64,000 nucleotides of DNA from Alligator mississippiensis (Eukaryota > Chordata > Crocodylia > Alligatoridae), in contig NC_081831.1 in assembly GCF_030867095.1 (NCBI RefSeq), forward strand, positions 41,229,319-41,293,318, read 5' to 3'. The notes below the pieces were generated by a model. It saw only the letters and a list, made by a program, of their open reading frames with translations. It searched no databases and was not told the DNA's origin. The translations under genes and the position numbers were made by a program. Below, in pieces: positions 21,900-33,122 of this stretch; the first letter of the stretch is position 1, and each line of letters begins with the position of its first letter.

Positions 21900-23089
21900 A
21901 CAAATATAGTCTTATCAAGGGACTCATTACACCACATTAGTGTAATGTGGATAGCATCCCACTGAGTCAAAACCCTTAGCCATGCTTAAACAGTTGAGGT
22001 CCCTACACTATGAAAGTGACCAAAAGAGCAGCAGATTAGGAGCAGCTGTTGTATGTATGCCCCCTGACTGGCATACTTGTAGCATACATGGCCTTGCAGC
22101 TGAAACCTGGATTTCTTTGTGTTATATTCTAGTGGGAGAAATTACAGCCTTTTGCTACCATCCTGAATCAGTTGGTAGCACCTTCCAGTGCTAATAATCT
22201 AACTGAGCTCAGTGGAAGCCTACAAGAAGTAAAGTTTTGCTTCCTCTGCGAAAAAAATAACAGAAGTGGGCTCTAGTGAGTTTTGAAAGAACAAGCTCTC
22301 AAGGACTTTTCTGGGCCTCTCATGGGTACAGGGGATAGATATTCTTGGGCTTTTTAATATTTTGAATTCCAAAAGAACATTGAAACTTTAAGGAGGTTTA
22401 GAAAAGACTCAATAAAGCTATGGCTCTGCCCAGTCTCCACCATTTTCCACACTTCTTCTGGTACCTTGCTATAGAAGAGATAAGCAAATAAATAGCACAC
22501 CAGATGTTAGGTCTGATATCCTTGGTAACCCTTAGCCACTTCATAAAAATGGAAGTGTTTCCCTTTTCTGGCCCTCTCCCACACCTGTGTGAACACATAC
22601 ATTAAGGAGGAACACAACTTAAGCTCAGAAAGAAATATGCAGTTGTGTAGCTAAGCAGGAAGATGCTGCATATGTGAAAGAAAAGCATGGAGTTCAAACT
22701 CTTACCTAGAGTAAATCATCACCCCCCACCCCCAGTTTGAGTTAACAGAACTGCACCTAGTAATATCAACTGAGTCTCTAAGCCACAGTGCTGTTGTTTG
22801 TTAAAAGAGACCTCTGTTAATATTTACTTACTGTGTAATTTAACTATAAATCTTTTATAAAGAGCATGTTTTAGAAATAATTGTCACTTGAAAGATTTGT
22901 CAATAGGAGAGAGACAGCACAACTGCAACAAAGGAAGAGGGGAATAGCTAATCAGGCTGTGTGGTTTATATATTCTTTTGAAGAGTAAATCTGGTCTGGT
23001 TTAGAGCTGGGTTCTGACACTACTGAATATGATCTGAATAATGAAGAGTCATGTTTAATTCATTCATAAATATAGCCTTACCTGAGTTC
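21900..23089. other. No recognised gene or element
   Basis: Unique-looking AT-rich sequence downstream of GABRG4. No long open frame with family similarity, no tRNA fold, no clear terminal repeats. Confidence 0.3.
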
Positions 23090-23830
23090 CAAGGGAACTG
23101 ATAAGGAACCTAATTAGGGATACAATAGTACAACACTGGGATAAGTATAAACTAATAAGGTCAAATCACTATGGCATTTAGAAGGTTAAATTGTTCCTGT
23201 CTAACCGGTTAGAGTTGTTTTTAAACACTGAATAAATCAAGAGATAAAGGTTACCCGGCAGATATAATATACTTGGATTTTACAAAAGCTTTTGAAAAGA
23301 TGGAAGAAAATAATTTATCAGGGGTGCTAATTAAGGAAGTTAATTAAGAAGGAGAATTATTACAGAGGTACTAATTAAAGAAAAAAACAGGTAGGGTGGG
23401 GTTCTACAAAACAGATACAAACAACTTCCAGGCAACAAGGTTTATTAGGCGATGGGACTGTCTCCCAAACAGACAGAATGAAGACTTGCTTGAGATAGTA
23501 AAGCTCTAATAAACATAGCAATAGAAACATATTGTGTGAATCAACCCTGCTCTCATAGAAGGACAGACTAGACAGGTATCGTTCCATCACTAGCATCTGT
23601 GGCGTCCTGATAGGTAGCCTAAAGGAAAATTGCGATTGCCATTGCTTAAGTGACAGAGTCATAGTGAAAGCCTTCTTACATTAGATAGAAGTCAGTCTGG
23701 GGTCACCATGAATTTGTATTTGGACCAGTGATACTTAATATTCTCATTAAGGGTTTGGTAGAGCAAAAAGGCAGCAGGCGGTGAAGTATGTCTGTGATAG
23801 TGAGTTCCCTTTGGTTTTAGTCACTATAAA
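23090..23830 (+). mobile_element. Ancient LINE reverse-transcriptase fragment (CR1/L3 group)
   Basis: Translation around 23250-23300 gives ADIIYLDFTKAFEKM, matching the RT motif (V/A)DIIYLDFSKAFDKV. At about 23705-23770 a block like EFVFGPVILNILIKGLV matches the next RT motif GPVLFNIFINDL, followed by a decayed KFADDT region near 23785. Sequence at about 23340-23690 between these motifs does not fit RT and is probably a later insertion. Stops and indels are frequent, so this is much older than the other CR1 copies in the window. Confidence 0.65.
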
Positions 23831-24689
23831 CTACAGGGAAACTCAAAAGTGCTTAAAATACAATTAAACGGAAAGGTATTATATGCCATTAAAGACGGTC
23901 CAAAAATATCCCAAGACACTAATGGGCTCCAAATATGCAAGATCCTCAAGGGATTTACAAGTTCATCATAGACACTGTACTGAAGATGACTGCCCAGAGA
24001 GCAGCAGCATGGAGCAAATTAGATTAGAAGGAAAAAGAGGGAGAAACTGAAAAGGTTAAGAAGAAGGTCAAAGAAGATGATAAGGACTAGGTCTGAGTAG
24101 GACTTGGTTTGATGAGAGAGTTAGAAGGCAAAATGTAAAATTACAATAGCAAAATGAAAAATTACAACGACTGAAGAATAAAAGAGAAAAGGTATTTTCC
24201 AGGAGGGATTTCCTCTGCCTTCAATAAACCGCCCATCCCAAATATTTCCTCATATAAATGAATGCCTGAATTAAATACTATTTTGCATTTCTAAGGCACT
24301 TTCTTCCCACCATTTTCAAAAAAGCCAGCCAAGAAGGGCAAGGGTCACTATTCCCATTTCACTGACAGGGAGAAGAATTCTCTCTTACTTGTAGTTCACT
24401 TTCATTCTAGACAAGTCAAAATGTCAGACATCATTACGGATATCTTGGTCTGTATCAGCACCTCAGATTTGGTCTCATGTACATGGATCTGCTTTTGGTC
24501 TTAACACAGAATGGTTGCTGGGATTTTTTAAATCCTAACATGTTTTCATTACTGATTTCTCCAGGATAAATCACCCAACCATTCCTGGCAAATGTCTGTA
24601 CTGGGAACTATGGCTCCAGAATTTTTGTGCTAATATTTTATGTTCAAAAAATATTTGTTTGGCACTATTACTCCGATCATCTCCCCCAG
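23831..24689. other. No gene recognised; possible MIR-like piece
   Basis: At about 24275-24375, AAGGCACTTTC and GGTCACTATTCCCATTTCAC with TGACAGGGAG resemble the core of MIR-type SINEs, but the match is weak. The rest is AT-rich and unrecognised. Confidence 0.25.
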
Positions 24690-24830
24690 AGATATAATGG
24701 CACCATTCTAGATTGTAAGCTCTTCAGGGCAGGGGCTGTCTTTTACTATGTGTTTGTATAGCACCTAGCACAATGAGGCCCTGATCCTGATTGGGGTTTC
24801 TGAGTGCTACTGTAAAATAAAACAATAGTA
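24690..24830 (+). mobile_element. L2/CORE-SINE type 3' tail
   Basis: AGATTGTAAGCTCTTCAGGG, then CAGGGGCTGTCTTTTACTAT, TAGCACCTAGCACAATGAGG and the ending TGCTACTGTAAAATAAAA form the well-known L2-derived tail present in amniote L2 and MIR-like SINEs. Reptile-type wording (CCCTGATCCTGATTGGGG). Old fragment, not transcribed as far as can be seen. Confidence 0.65.
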
Positions 24831-24839
24831 ATAGTGAAT

Positions 24840-25440
24840 CAGAATGCAAAATGTTTCAAATCAACATTCTTAAAGTAAGTGGTTGTTTTTTTTCCATTTC
24901 AAAATGAAAAAATCTAGTTTGATCAAGTTGACTCATCTCCTTTCGGGTGAAAAAAGTTGACATGTTCCTTCAGAGAGCATGAAGCCTGCCAAGTTTCAAG
25001 AAGATCAGTTAAGGGATTTGGGGAGAACTGCACCTCAAATTCTTGAAAGCAAAACTCATGTCACATGTGTGTGTGACACCACATGGGGGTGAAAACTGCA
25101 GGGGTGATTACCCCTGCTGAGGCAACGAAGCCTGCCAGCTGTCAAGGAGATAGGTTCAGGGGTTTGGAGTGAACTACACCTCTAGCTGCTGACAGGCAAA
25201 ACTTGTGACATAAATGAACCTGTGAATGTTAAGGTGCAGTGGGCTGAAAACTGCAGGGGGGTGGCCCCTGCTGAGGTCACGAAGCCTGCCCGGTTTCAAG
25301 GAGATAAGTGCAGGCTCTTCTTGAAACTTGCCAGGCTTCATGCTCTCAGCAGAGGCCACCACACCTGCAAGCTTCATCCAAATCAGACAAAACGCAACAA
25401 AGTTATAGATATTTCACTGATTCCCCATTATACCCTATGG
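24840..25440. repeat. Dispersed element of tandem units of about 150 bp with an inverted end (locus 1)
   Basis: Units share CTGCTGAGGC(C/A)A-GAAGCCTGCC, then GTTTCAAGGAGAT, GCAGGGGTTTGGAG-like, AACTGCACCTC and GACA(A/G)GCAAAACTTGTGA. Unit starts near 24972, 25110 and 25263. The last unit is followed at 25312-25375 by an inverted copy (AAACTTGCCAGGCTTCATG). The end CAAAGTTATAGATATTTCAC at about 25400 matches the reverse complement of 31390-31425 in the second locus. Inverted ends plus internal units suggest a non-autonomous DNA element. Confidence 0.6.
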
Positions 25441-25870
25441 CTGGATCTCCAAAGCAGCTCCGAAGGTTTGGAGCCACTTCAGCCGAATCAAAGTGAGAAA
25501 ACGATCCAGAGCTCTGGATCGGATCACTGGCATCCAAAGCAGCTAGATCCAAAACCGAATCGAATAGCTGCCTATTCGCTCAGGCCTATTGAACAGTGCC
25601 ACAAGCAAGGGCGGGGTGAGCAGGGCGACCGCCCTGGGTGCCAAAGCAGAGGGGTGCCAATAGGCATTGCCCAGCCAGGGCAGGGTGCAGGGCAGAGCTG
25701 CAAGCTCCTCACTTGGTGGGGTGCAAGACAGAGGGAAGGCAGTTCTCACTGCTGCATGTACGGCAAGCATGGGGGGGCGTGTGCCCCCTGGATCCGTGAG
25801 TAGGGTGAGGGTGGGCTGCCACTGAAGGCTTTGCTCTGGGTGCCAATCTTCCTTGCCACGGCACTGGGGT
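25441..25870. repeat. Unclassified repeats: Asn/Arg-codon-like 'CCGAATCGAAT' segment and 'CGACCGCCCTGGGTGCC' element
   Basis: 25440-25590 has repeated GGATC and CGAATC motifs in both orientations (CCAAAGCAGCT occurs near 25449 and 25533). 25605-25865 starts GGGTGAGCAGGGCGACCGCC and ends with TCTGGGTGCCAATCTTCC, wording shared with common reptile DNA-transposon fossils. No target duplication found. Open frames here (up to 193 codons) have no protein signature. Confidence 0.35.
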
Positions 25871-27777
25871 TAAACCATAAAAACATTGTTTTTTTAAGGG
25901 GGTTTTGCCTTCAAGTGCTTGGGGTGGAATCATTGTTTTCATCTGAAGTGCAGTTCCATTGAAGCCAATGACTTTATAAAAGGGATGGGATCATGGGGGT
26001 GATTTCAAATCAGATTTGCCTGAAAAGAGGGCTTCTCTAAGCACCTCACTTACACACTAAAGCCTGAGACTCAGCCAGGATTCTCTCTCATACACCCATC
26101 CCTGGCAATGAAGATGCCACCGTTAAAATTTGCTTACAATTTCTGTTGACAGTACAGAAACTGAAATAAACCCTAGCTCATGCTCCCTCAGCTATGCTGT
26201 TTCTGCAAAGTTAGTGCAGTGAAACTTAGTCCTTCTGTTTAGCAAACAGAACTCTGACTATTCAAAGAGAGTAGATCTGTTGAGAAAGAAGGAGCTGTTT
26301 TTACAGACATTGTTCAAAGGTTTACTACATTTTAATGTCAGAGAAGGCACTGAAGATGAATCTGATGCAAATGCAAAAGGATCCCAAAGTGATATAGAAT
26401 TAAATACCTGCAGCCTCCACTGTGGTAGGTATGGTTAAAGTGAAGAATGTATCTGTTGAGTTTGCAACATGGGGTCATTTCTCTTGGTATTTGCTTGTAT
26501 TTAACACCTTTTGGTCTGGAGACTGCCACCTCATCTCTCAAATTATGAGTCAAACACCATGATCCTTATGATTCCATTATCGCTATTCTGTTTTTTATGC
26601 TAAGTTATCCCCAGGCCCAGGGTATCTGAATACCACCACATGCAGCACTTCACTCCTATAAAACTCTTACTGAAGTCAATGGAAATCTTTCCTGAAAAAG
26701 GTCTGAAATAGAGTTGAGGAAGGCTTTTGGGTTTGGATAGGCCCAAACCCAAATTGACACTGGTGGCTATAACCATGCAATAGATTACATTTATTGTACA
26801 CCCGTAAGAAACATCTTCAAACCACTAGGGATTTACTATAACATTTCAAATCCCTGAGAAACTTTGATATTTATACAATAAATCAAAAGAAGCATTTTTT
26901 TTCTGCTGAAATAAGCAATTTCTCGCCCTAAACTTCCATAGTTTGAAGACCAGACCAAGCAGTAGTCAATCAACCGTTACTGACAAGCGTACAGTCCAAC
27001 ATATTCCATCCCTGCTAGCCTAGGAAAAAGCGAGGGAAATTGTTTGCTAGCATCAATTTATACCAGCAGAGAACTTGGCTCAGTATCTTTATACAATTGG
27101 AAAGAGAAAAGCTCCATCTTCCCAGTGAGGAACACTATTTGCTTTTAACTCTGAGAGTTCCCAAGTTATCAAATGTAAAAATCATGATATGGTGAATAAG
27201 AAAAGCTATTTTAAGTCACTTTTGCAAGTTTCTAAAACATTCATTGTACTTGTCTCTCCCTTGGAGGCTTTGAGGGGGAGCCAGATTTTATGAAGAGAAG
27301 GATACAAAAAACAGCACCAATAAATTATAAAGCTCTCTAAAACAGTTTGTAAAATGTTCAACATATAGAATTCCTCTCTTGCAAGGAATGCAGCCATTCC
27401 TGACTCCTGTCAGTAAAATCTTTATATCATATCACACCATAATTTTCTCTTTCTCTACTGCTCTATTTCAATAGAGATTGTGTAACAAAAGAATTAGATA
27501 TGAAGATGATATCACCACTTCATCCCAGAAACAGAGATCCCTCTTGGATGGATTGCATCAGTTGCTTAACAACGCACAGCAGTTTCTTAACAATGCACAG
27601 TAGCATCTCACAACATGGTAAGTTCAGGAAGAAGAATGTATTGTATCCATCTGAAACTGTAGGAGCCCATACAAATCATATGTAAGCATCCAAGTGGGAT
27701 TAAGTGAAGAAACTGGAAATAACACCTTATTGCCAGGAAAATGTAAATGTCCTTATAACCCAAGTGGTACTCCAAGA
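25871..27777. other. No recognised gene or element
   Basis: About 1.9 kb of AT-leaning unique-looking sequence. I saw no exon-like frame, no RNA gene and no terminal repeats. Confidence 0.3.
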
Positions 27778-28820
27778 TGTACCCCCTCTCCAATTGAAGG
27801 GATCAGAGCAGGTGCCCGAGCGCTGTGGGAGGTGTAGGGACCTTCTTTCCCCTACAGAGCAGAGCAAGACCACCAATGGGGACTTAACCATATACCTTTT
27901 AATGAGAGAAACAGTGGTGGGAACATGACATATATAAATCAGAGGGTATAAGGGGCAATACAATACCCCGAGGGGACAGAATTCAATAAAGGTTAGGCAT
28001 TCACATTCGTAGACATATTCATCCAGTTAACAAAAGACAGGTTTAACAAAGTATAAAGCACAAACAACACAATAAACAATACTGATTGACAAAATATAAA
28101 ATGTACAAAATCCAAAAGGCCAAATAACAAGAGATATAGGGAATAGGTACCTGGAGGGGGGAAGAGGGAAAACATAATGACCCCCTCTACTCCAACAAGC
28201 ATTTCTCCCCACTTTCACTCCACTCACCCCTACTGGGACTTGAGCTTAATTTCCTACATGGTAGGTAGCAACGCTACCACAAGAGCCACCAGTACCAGGA
28301 CTGCTCTAGACTGCTGGGGCTTTTCACCTTCCGGGAGCCCCTCCCTCACATCAAGCTGCCCTGCCTCTTGCTGGAGAAACCAGAAGCAAAGCTGGGAGCC
28401 CCACGGGTCACTGCACAGCTTCTTGCTGGTGCCAGGTGGGGAACCTCTCCTGCTGACCACAGCCTCTCCCTGGGGATCCTGGAGCCGAGCAGGGAGCCTC
28501 TTCTGCTGACTGCACGTGGTGTTGCCGAGAGTTCAACCACTGCCTGTGGATTCTGCTCTTTCAGGCTCTTCTGGGGCATCTGTTCTTGCCCAGCTGGCCC
28601 AGCTCTTTGAAATTCCTTCCTCATCGTCCCTCGCCGGTCTCTCCAAGTCAGCTGCACTGTCCCTTTTATCCCCCTCCAGGTGATCCAAGGGGCCAATCAG
28701 GGGACATGGAGGGTGAGTCTCCAGGGCCTGATTGGTGAGGAAAGGGAATCCCAAACCTTCCAATCATTTTTTACCCTTTCAAAACCTCTGGGCCAAATCA
28801 CTACCAGCTAGCCTGTCACA
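27778..28820 (-). mobile_element. Solo LTR related to the Gypsy LTR family
   Basis: It starts TGTACCCC and ends CCTGTCACA. Near the start it shares CTCCAATTGAAGGG with the Gypsy LTRs at 8307 and 15044, followed by the same succession of blocks: an early GGGACTTAACCATATAC run, an AT-rich middle and a C-rich half. A TATA-like GATAAAAGG (minus strand, about 28662-28670) gives minus orientation. No internal coding sequence follows. No clean target duplication was found, so the ends are tentative. Confidence 0.6.
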
Positions 28821-29450
28821 TCCATAAGAGGTTTAGGCCTCCATTTGAAATGAAATGCAAAAGAAACTGGAACTAACTCAGTTATTAGTCATAGAAGCCT
28901 CAAGCTGATGTATTATTATTACAGATTGTTTGAATTATTACTTCTCGCTCAGGCTGCCCATGATCCATTCTGACCTTTGACAAGCAGAAAACAGACTCAG
29001 TGCCACGTCCTTCAGCTACAGCCCTGATGTTTTCAAATCAACTTCTGGCCTGCTTACAATCTACCTTGACATCATGGGATAAAACAGCACTGATCTAGAA
29101 CCTTAAAGGACCTCTGCGGAGTGGGTTTTCTCAGGCAATTGCTTCTTGTTGTTGTAAGGGCTCCTTATTCTGGCAGACTGATAATACAAGGGTCTTAAAA
29201 AACAAAAACTGTCAATCAGGCCCAGTAATTCCAATAGCATTGTACTCAATAGCTACAGGCTAAGCATTTATTCATTGCAACACCAGCAGAAACAATACCA
29301 CAACAGAAATGCTGTCCAGAACTAAACAAATCCCCTCATGTTAGCCACTCAAAATGTCAGGCAAATTCAAGGGGAGCAATGGAGAGTCAGGAACCACAGA
29401 GGAGGGCAAATTAGCAACTCATGGTACATGACCACCCATTGTGGGCAAGC
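28821..29450. other. No recognised gene or element
   Basis: Unique-looking sequence between the solo LTR and the hAT MITE. Nothing supported. Confidence 0.3.
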
Positions 29451-29458
29451 TTCTAGAG

Positions 29459-29757
29459 CAATGGTTCTCAACCTTTTTGGACTCAAGACATCCCTCACTG
29501 GACTTGAGACACTTCCTCATAGCTTTTGTGAATTGAGCACTACCACGTTTAAAAAAACCTAATCTATATATTACATTGCTTACCTCTTTGCAGAAGGGCC
29601 TGGCCATGGAGGAGAGGAATCATCCAGGCAGGGACAAGCCTGAGCCTGCATTTATCTGTTTAATTTATCACCTTGCATATCTCCTTGCACCTCATGGCAT
29701 TGTTTGAAAGATCTGGCAGCACCCAAGAGTTCCCAGTACCATGGTTGAGAGTCAATG
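29459..29757. mobile_element. hAT-type MITE with an 8-bp target duplication
   Basis: Ends CAATGGTTCTCAACC (29459) and GGTTGAGAGTCAATG (ending 29757) are inverted repeats of the 'GTGGTTCTCAACC' type used by MER5/Charlie-like hAT elements. TTCTAGAG flanks both sides (29451-29458, 29758-29765), a perfect 8-bp duplication. At 299 bp it has no coding capacity. Confidence 0.88.
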
Positions 29758-29765
29758 TTCTAGAG

Positions 29766-30094
29766 AATGGAACTTCTCTAAGTTGCCATTCAAGCGCCCA
29801 GCCTAGACGCCTCTGAAGAAAATTTAAAAATAATTTAGAATTCATTATGCCAATAGCGTCATGGGGGAAATCCTGGTATTTAAAAAAAAAAAAAAACCAC
29901 ACAGGAAAAAAGCAGAGAAACCAGAGGCAGGGTCCTCCAAAAAGATGCTCTAGCATGTGGCTAGAGCATCTATGTGGCTGCCTTGTGCCCTGCTGCTCCA
30001 GCATGCTGCCTCAGCGTGCTGGGGCAAATAGGAGTGGGGCAATGCTGCAACGGTGGATCAATCCAGACGTTGTTCCAGGTAAGTAGAGACGTGG
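29766..30094. other. No gene; short perfect hairpin and A run
   Basis: 29881-29895 is a run of A. At about 29944-29970, GATGCTCTAGC and GCTAGAGCATC form a perfect 11-bp inverted repeat around a 5-base loop. These may belong to the left part of the fold-back element that follows. Confidence 0.4.
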
Positions 30095-30730
30095 GGGGCC
30101 TGCTCAAGAGGGGTGGATCCCCCACCCACTCCCCCACCCACTCCTCCACATCACCCACAGTCCACCTGCACAGCACAGAGCCTCTCCCCACCCAACCCCT
30201 CCCTCCCCGACAACAGCAGCAACAGCAATGGCTATCCAGAGGTTGATGCCTGCTCCTGGCAGAGACCATTGGCAGTGCAGGGTCACCTCACACCAGCAGC
30301 TGCACATGAGGCTGGCCCAGCCAGGCCTATGCACCCTTGGACAGAACTGGGCTGGCTCCTGCTGTCACCCATTGTTTCTGGCACCACAGGCAGAAGCCAC
30401 ATGGCCTGGGGCCGGGCCTGCATGGAGCCAGCCTGGCCCAATGGCACACCGGGCACATGGAGGCAGGACCCAGCCAGGCTTGAGGGCATGTGGCTTCTGC
30501 CTGCAGTGCCAGAAGCCACAGGTGACAGCAAGAGCCAGTCCGGTTCTATCTGAGGGTACACAAGCCTGACTGGGCCAGACACATGTGCACCTACCAGTCT
30601 GAGGCAGCCCTGCACCACTGAGGGTCTCAGCCAGGAGTGGGCATTAGCACCCAGATGGCCACAGCTTCTTCAGGGGACTATGTGCTGTGTGGGAGGGCAG
30701 GCAGGGAACTCACCCCTCCCAAGCAGTCCT
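30095..30730. repeat. Long imperfect fold-back (inverted repeat), arms about 300 bp
   Basis: The sequence pairs with itself around a centre near 30440. CTGCTCCTGGCAGAGACC (30250) pairs with the reverse complement of GGTCTCAGCCAGGAGTGGGC (30627). CTGGCACCACAGGCAGAAGC (30379) pairs with the complement of TTCTGCCTGCAGTGCCAGAA (30493). CAGCTGCACATGAGG (30297) pairs near 30575. Weaker pairing continues to about 30100 and 30725. Probably a fold-back DNA transposon. The open frames in it (up to 146 codons) are read on both strands and have no protein signature. Confidence 0.65.
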
Positions 30731-31012
30731 CCCCAACCCATATACTTTGCCCCACTCCCTGAAACCCCTCACTCACCCCTATACCTCTTCCTCCTCTAAA
30801 CACCACATCCCCCCCCACACATCTCATATCCTACATGCCCAGCTGCCAGATGGGACAGGAATTGCTGGTGGGAGCTGAGGCTGCAGAGGCAACTGCAATA
30901 CTGTAGCCCTGCCCCATACCCACACCAGTGCTAGGACATACAGCCCCAGCCTGTGGGGGCTCCTAGTCCCAGGAACCACTTGGGTATGTGATGGGAGGGG
31001 TGAAGGTGGCAG

Positions 31013-31043
<31 letters not shown>

Positions 31044-31254
31044 TCCAAGTAGGGGAGGCCACCAGAGCCAGGCTTAGGGGCCCCCTAGAACAGCTTGTGT
31101 GGAGTGTGGGGGAAGGGCAGCCTGCAAGGGGAGGGGCTTGCCCAACCCAGTACCTGAGCCCCAGTCAAGGGCTTCCTAAGAACTGGATGGGGATCACTGG
31201 GGCCTGGGCACAGGTGCAGGGAGCAGAACAGCAAGGGCTGGCACTGCTCAGAGC
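30731..31254. other. GC-rich spacer with a (GA)n tract
   Basis: 31017-31039 is a short (GA)n microsatellite. C-rich sequence around 30720-30830. No gene supported. Confidence 0.35.
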
Positions 31255-31890
31255 CATTTTGTCTTTCATTTCACTGTTTCAAAGGGACAGTGTTTCATTT
31301 TGCTGTTTCAAAGCACTGTTCTGTTTCATTTCGTCAAAATTGTTTTGCTGTTTCAACATATTTTGATGTTTTTGCCTATAGACTATATTGGGGGAATCAC
31401 AAAAATACCTATAACTTTGTCATTTCTTGCCTAAATCAAATTAAAACAGCAGGGATGGTAGCCCCTGCTGAGGCCACAAAGTCTGTCAAGGAGACAGGTG
31501 CAGGGGTTTCTGGGAAACTGCACCTCAAAGTACTAACAAGCAAAACTCATGTCATGTGTGTGTGTTAAGGTGCAGTGGGGTGAAAACAGTAGACATGATA
31601 GCCCCTTCTAATGCCATGAATCCTGCCAAGTTTCAACGAGATAGGTGCAAGGGTTTCTCAGAAACTGCACCTCAAGATGCTGACAAGCAAAACTCATGAT
31701 ATGTGTGACTGCATGTCTGAGTTCAGGCAGAGTGGGGTGAAAATAGCAGGCATGCTTACCCCTCCTAAGGCCATGAAGCCTGTGAGGTTTCAAGGAGAGA
31801 GGTGCAGGGGTTTCTGGGAAACTGCACCTCAAGATGCTGACAAGCAAAACTTGTGATGGGTGACTGTGTGTGTGTGTTAAGGCGCACCCT
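31255..31890. repeat. Dispersed element of tandem units of about 150 bp (locus 2)
   Basis: Begins with repeated TGTTTCA/TTTCATTT motifs (31268-31370), then CACAAAAATACCTATAACTT, then three units starting near 31461, 31602 and 31759. Units share TGC(T/C)GAGGCCA, AGTTTCAA-GAGA, GGTGCA-GGGTTTCT-GGAAAC, CTGCACCTCAAGATGCTGAC and AAGCAAAACT(C/T)(A/G)TGA. They match the units at 24960-25400. Confidence 0.65.
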
Positions 31891-32179
31891 CACTGGCAAT
31901 AGGGCCTCTACACAACACGGTAGTGAACCCCAATGAGGTCTCCTCCTCCCCTACAGCCTCAGCCTGGTCCACCACTTTCAATAACAACAGGTAAGTAAGC
32001 AGCACAGTAGCACTAGCATCTCAAGCAGCCAAACTGTCACAGAGCCTTTCTTTTCTTTCCTGCAGGAGCTTTTTCTCCAGCACCTGCCACAGAATTCTCC
32101 CTGCCAGTACCAGCCTTGGGGCTTAGATGTGCCCAGACCCCTGCCTCCTTCTGGTTCCTCCTTCCAGTCAGCTGATCGA

Positions 32180-32665
32180 GGACAGGTGCTAGGGGTTTAG
32201 GTTGTAGCCACATTGGTCTAAGGACATGGCATTGGCAAACAAGGTTCTTTGGGTCAATCTGATATCTTTTAGTAGACCAACTAAATAGTTGGAGAAATAT
32301 ATCTCAGCAAGCTTTCAGGTTGAAAAACCATTTGTCAGGTTGAGAAAGCACCTGGAGTTGGTGTATGTGCTGTTCCTGGATGGAAGAAATAGTAAAGAAG
32401 CCAGAGGCTGGCATGCAATGCAGACAAGAAAGCCAGTCAGTGAAAATGGAAATGGAGGCATCAGGGGGTAAGAAACAGGCTGGGGGGTGGGGGGAGAAGG
32501 GGGATTTATCAGGTAAAATTAGAGAAGTACCTGGGGATGTACCCATTGCATGTTAGCCTCTGGCTTCTTTACTATTCCAACCAGGAACAGCATACACACC
32601 AACTGCAGGTGCTTCCTCAGGTTGACAAAGAGTTTTTGAATCCAAAAGCTGGCATTCTACGCAGC
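32180..32665. repeat. Fold-back repeat with arms of about 110 bp
   Basis: AGCACCTGGAGTTGGTGTAT with GTAAAGAAGCCAGAGGCTGG (32346-32413) recurs inverted at 32556-32645 (CCTCTGGCTTCTTTAC, then CACCAACTGCAGGTGCTTCC). Upstream, TTGTAGCCACATTGGTCTAA and ATCTGATATCTTTTAGTAGA (32206-32280) belong to a dispersed reptile repeat that I recognise by wording but cannot name. The spacer is purine-rich. Confidence 0.55.
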
Positions 32666-33122
32666 TAAGCTGAGCTCACCTGGAGCCTCACAACTTCACT
32701 GCAACCAGCAAGCCTCAGGCCTGTCAAAATATGATGGGTCTGGGCTTTCCCGAGCCAAGACTGTGTATGCGTATGGTGGCTAAAGGTGATGGTGCTTCCT
32801 CCCCACCTTTCACCAGGGAGATCCTTGGTCCTGGCATTTCCTGGGACTGCTGCACAACCGGCAATCTCACCGTCCACCCAACCCTGGCAGAGTGCAGTTT
32901 TAGCGGCCATGCCCTGGACCTGGGGCCTCCTCCTTCCCCACAGCCCCTGTCCACACCTCCAAGTTTGTCCTGGCAAAGGAGGTAATTCAGACATGTTCTT
33001 TCCCTGCTGGCTGGTGATACAGTGAGTTCCCCCTCCACCTCTGACAGCAGGGCACTAAATGGTTGTGAAACCCAAGGGTAAAAAAAAAGAAGGAAGTGTG
33101 AATGGAGTGAGGAGGGTGACAC
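32666..33122. other. Flank of the hAT transposase, unassigned
   Basis: Sequence downstream, on the minus strand, of the transposase stop. It could be the 3' non-coding part of the transposon, but I found no terminal inverted repeat here. Confidence 0.3.

Noticed and set aside
24972-25375. CRISPR-like array
   Set aside because: The spaced similar units are diverged, about 150 bp long and without short constant repeats; the DNA is vertebrate.
25222-25803. 193-codon open frame
   Set aside because: It crosses tandem repeat units and two different repeats, without a domain or consistent composition.
30113-30618. Overlapping 111-146 codon open frames on both strands
   Set aside because: They lie in the fold-back repeat, and the mirror-image structure produces frames on both strands.
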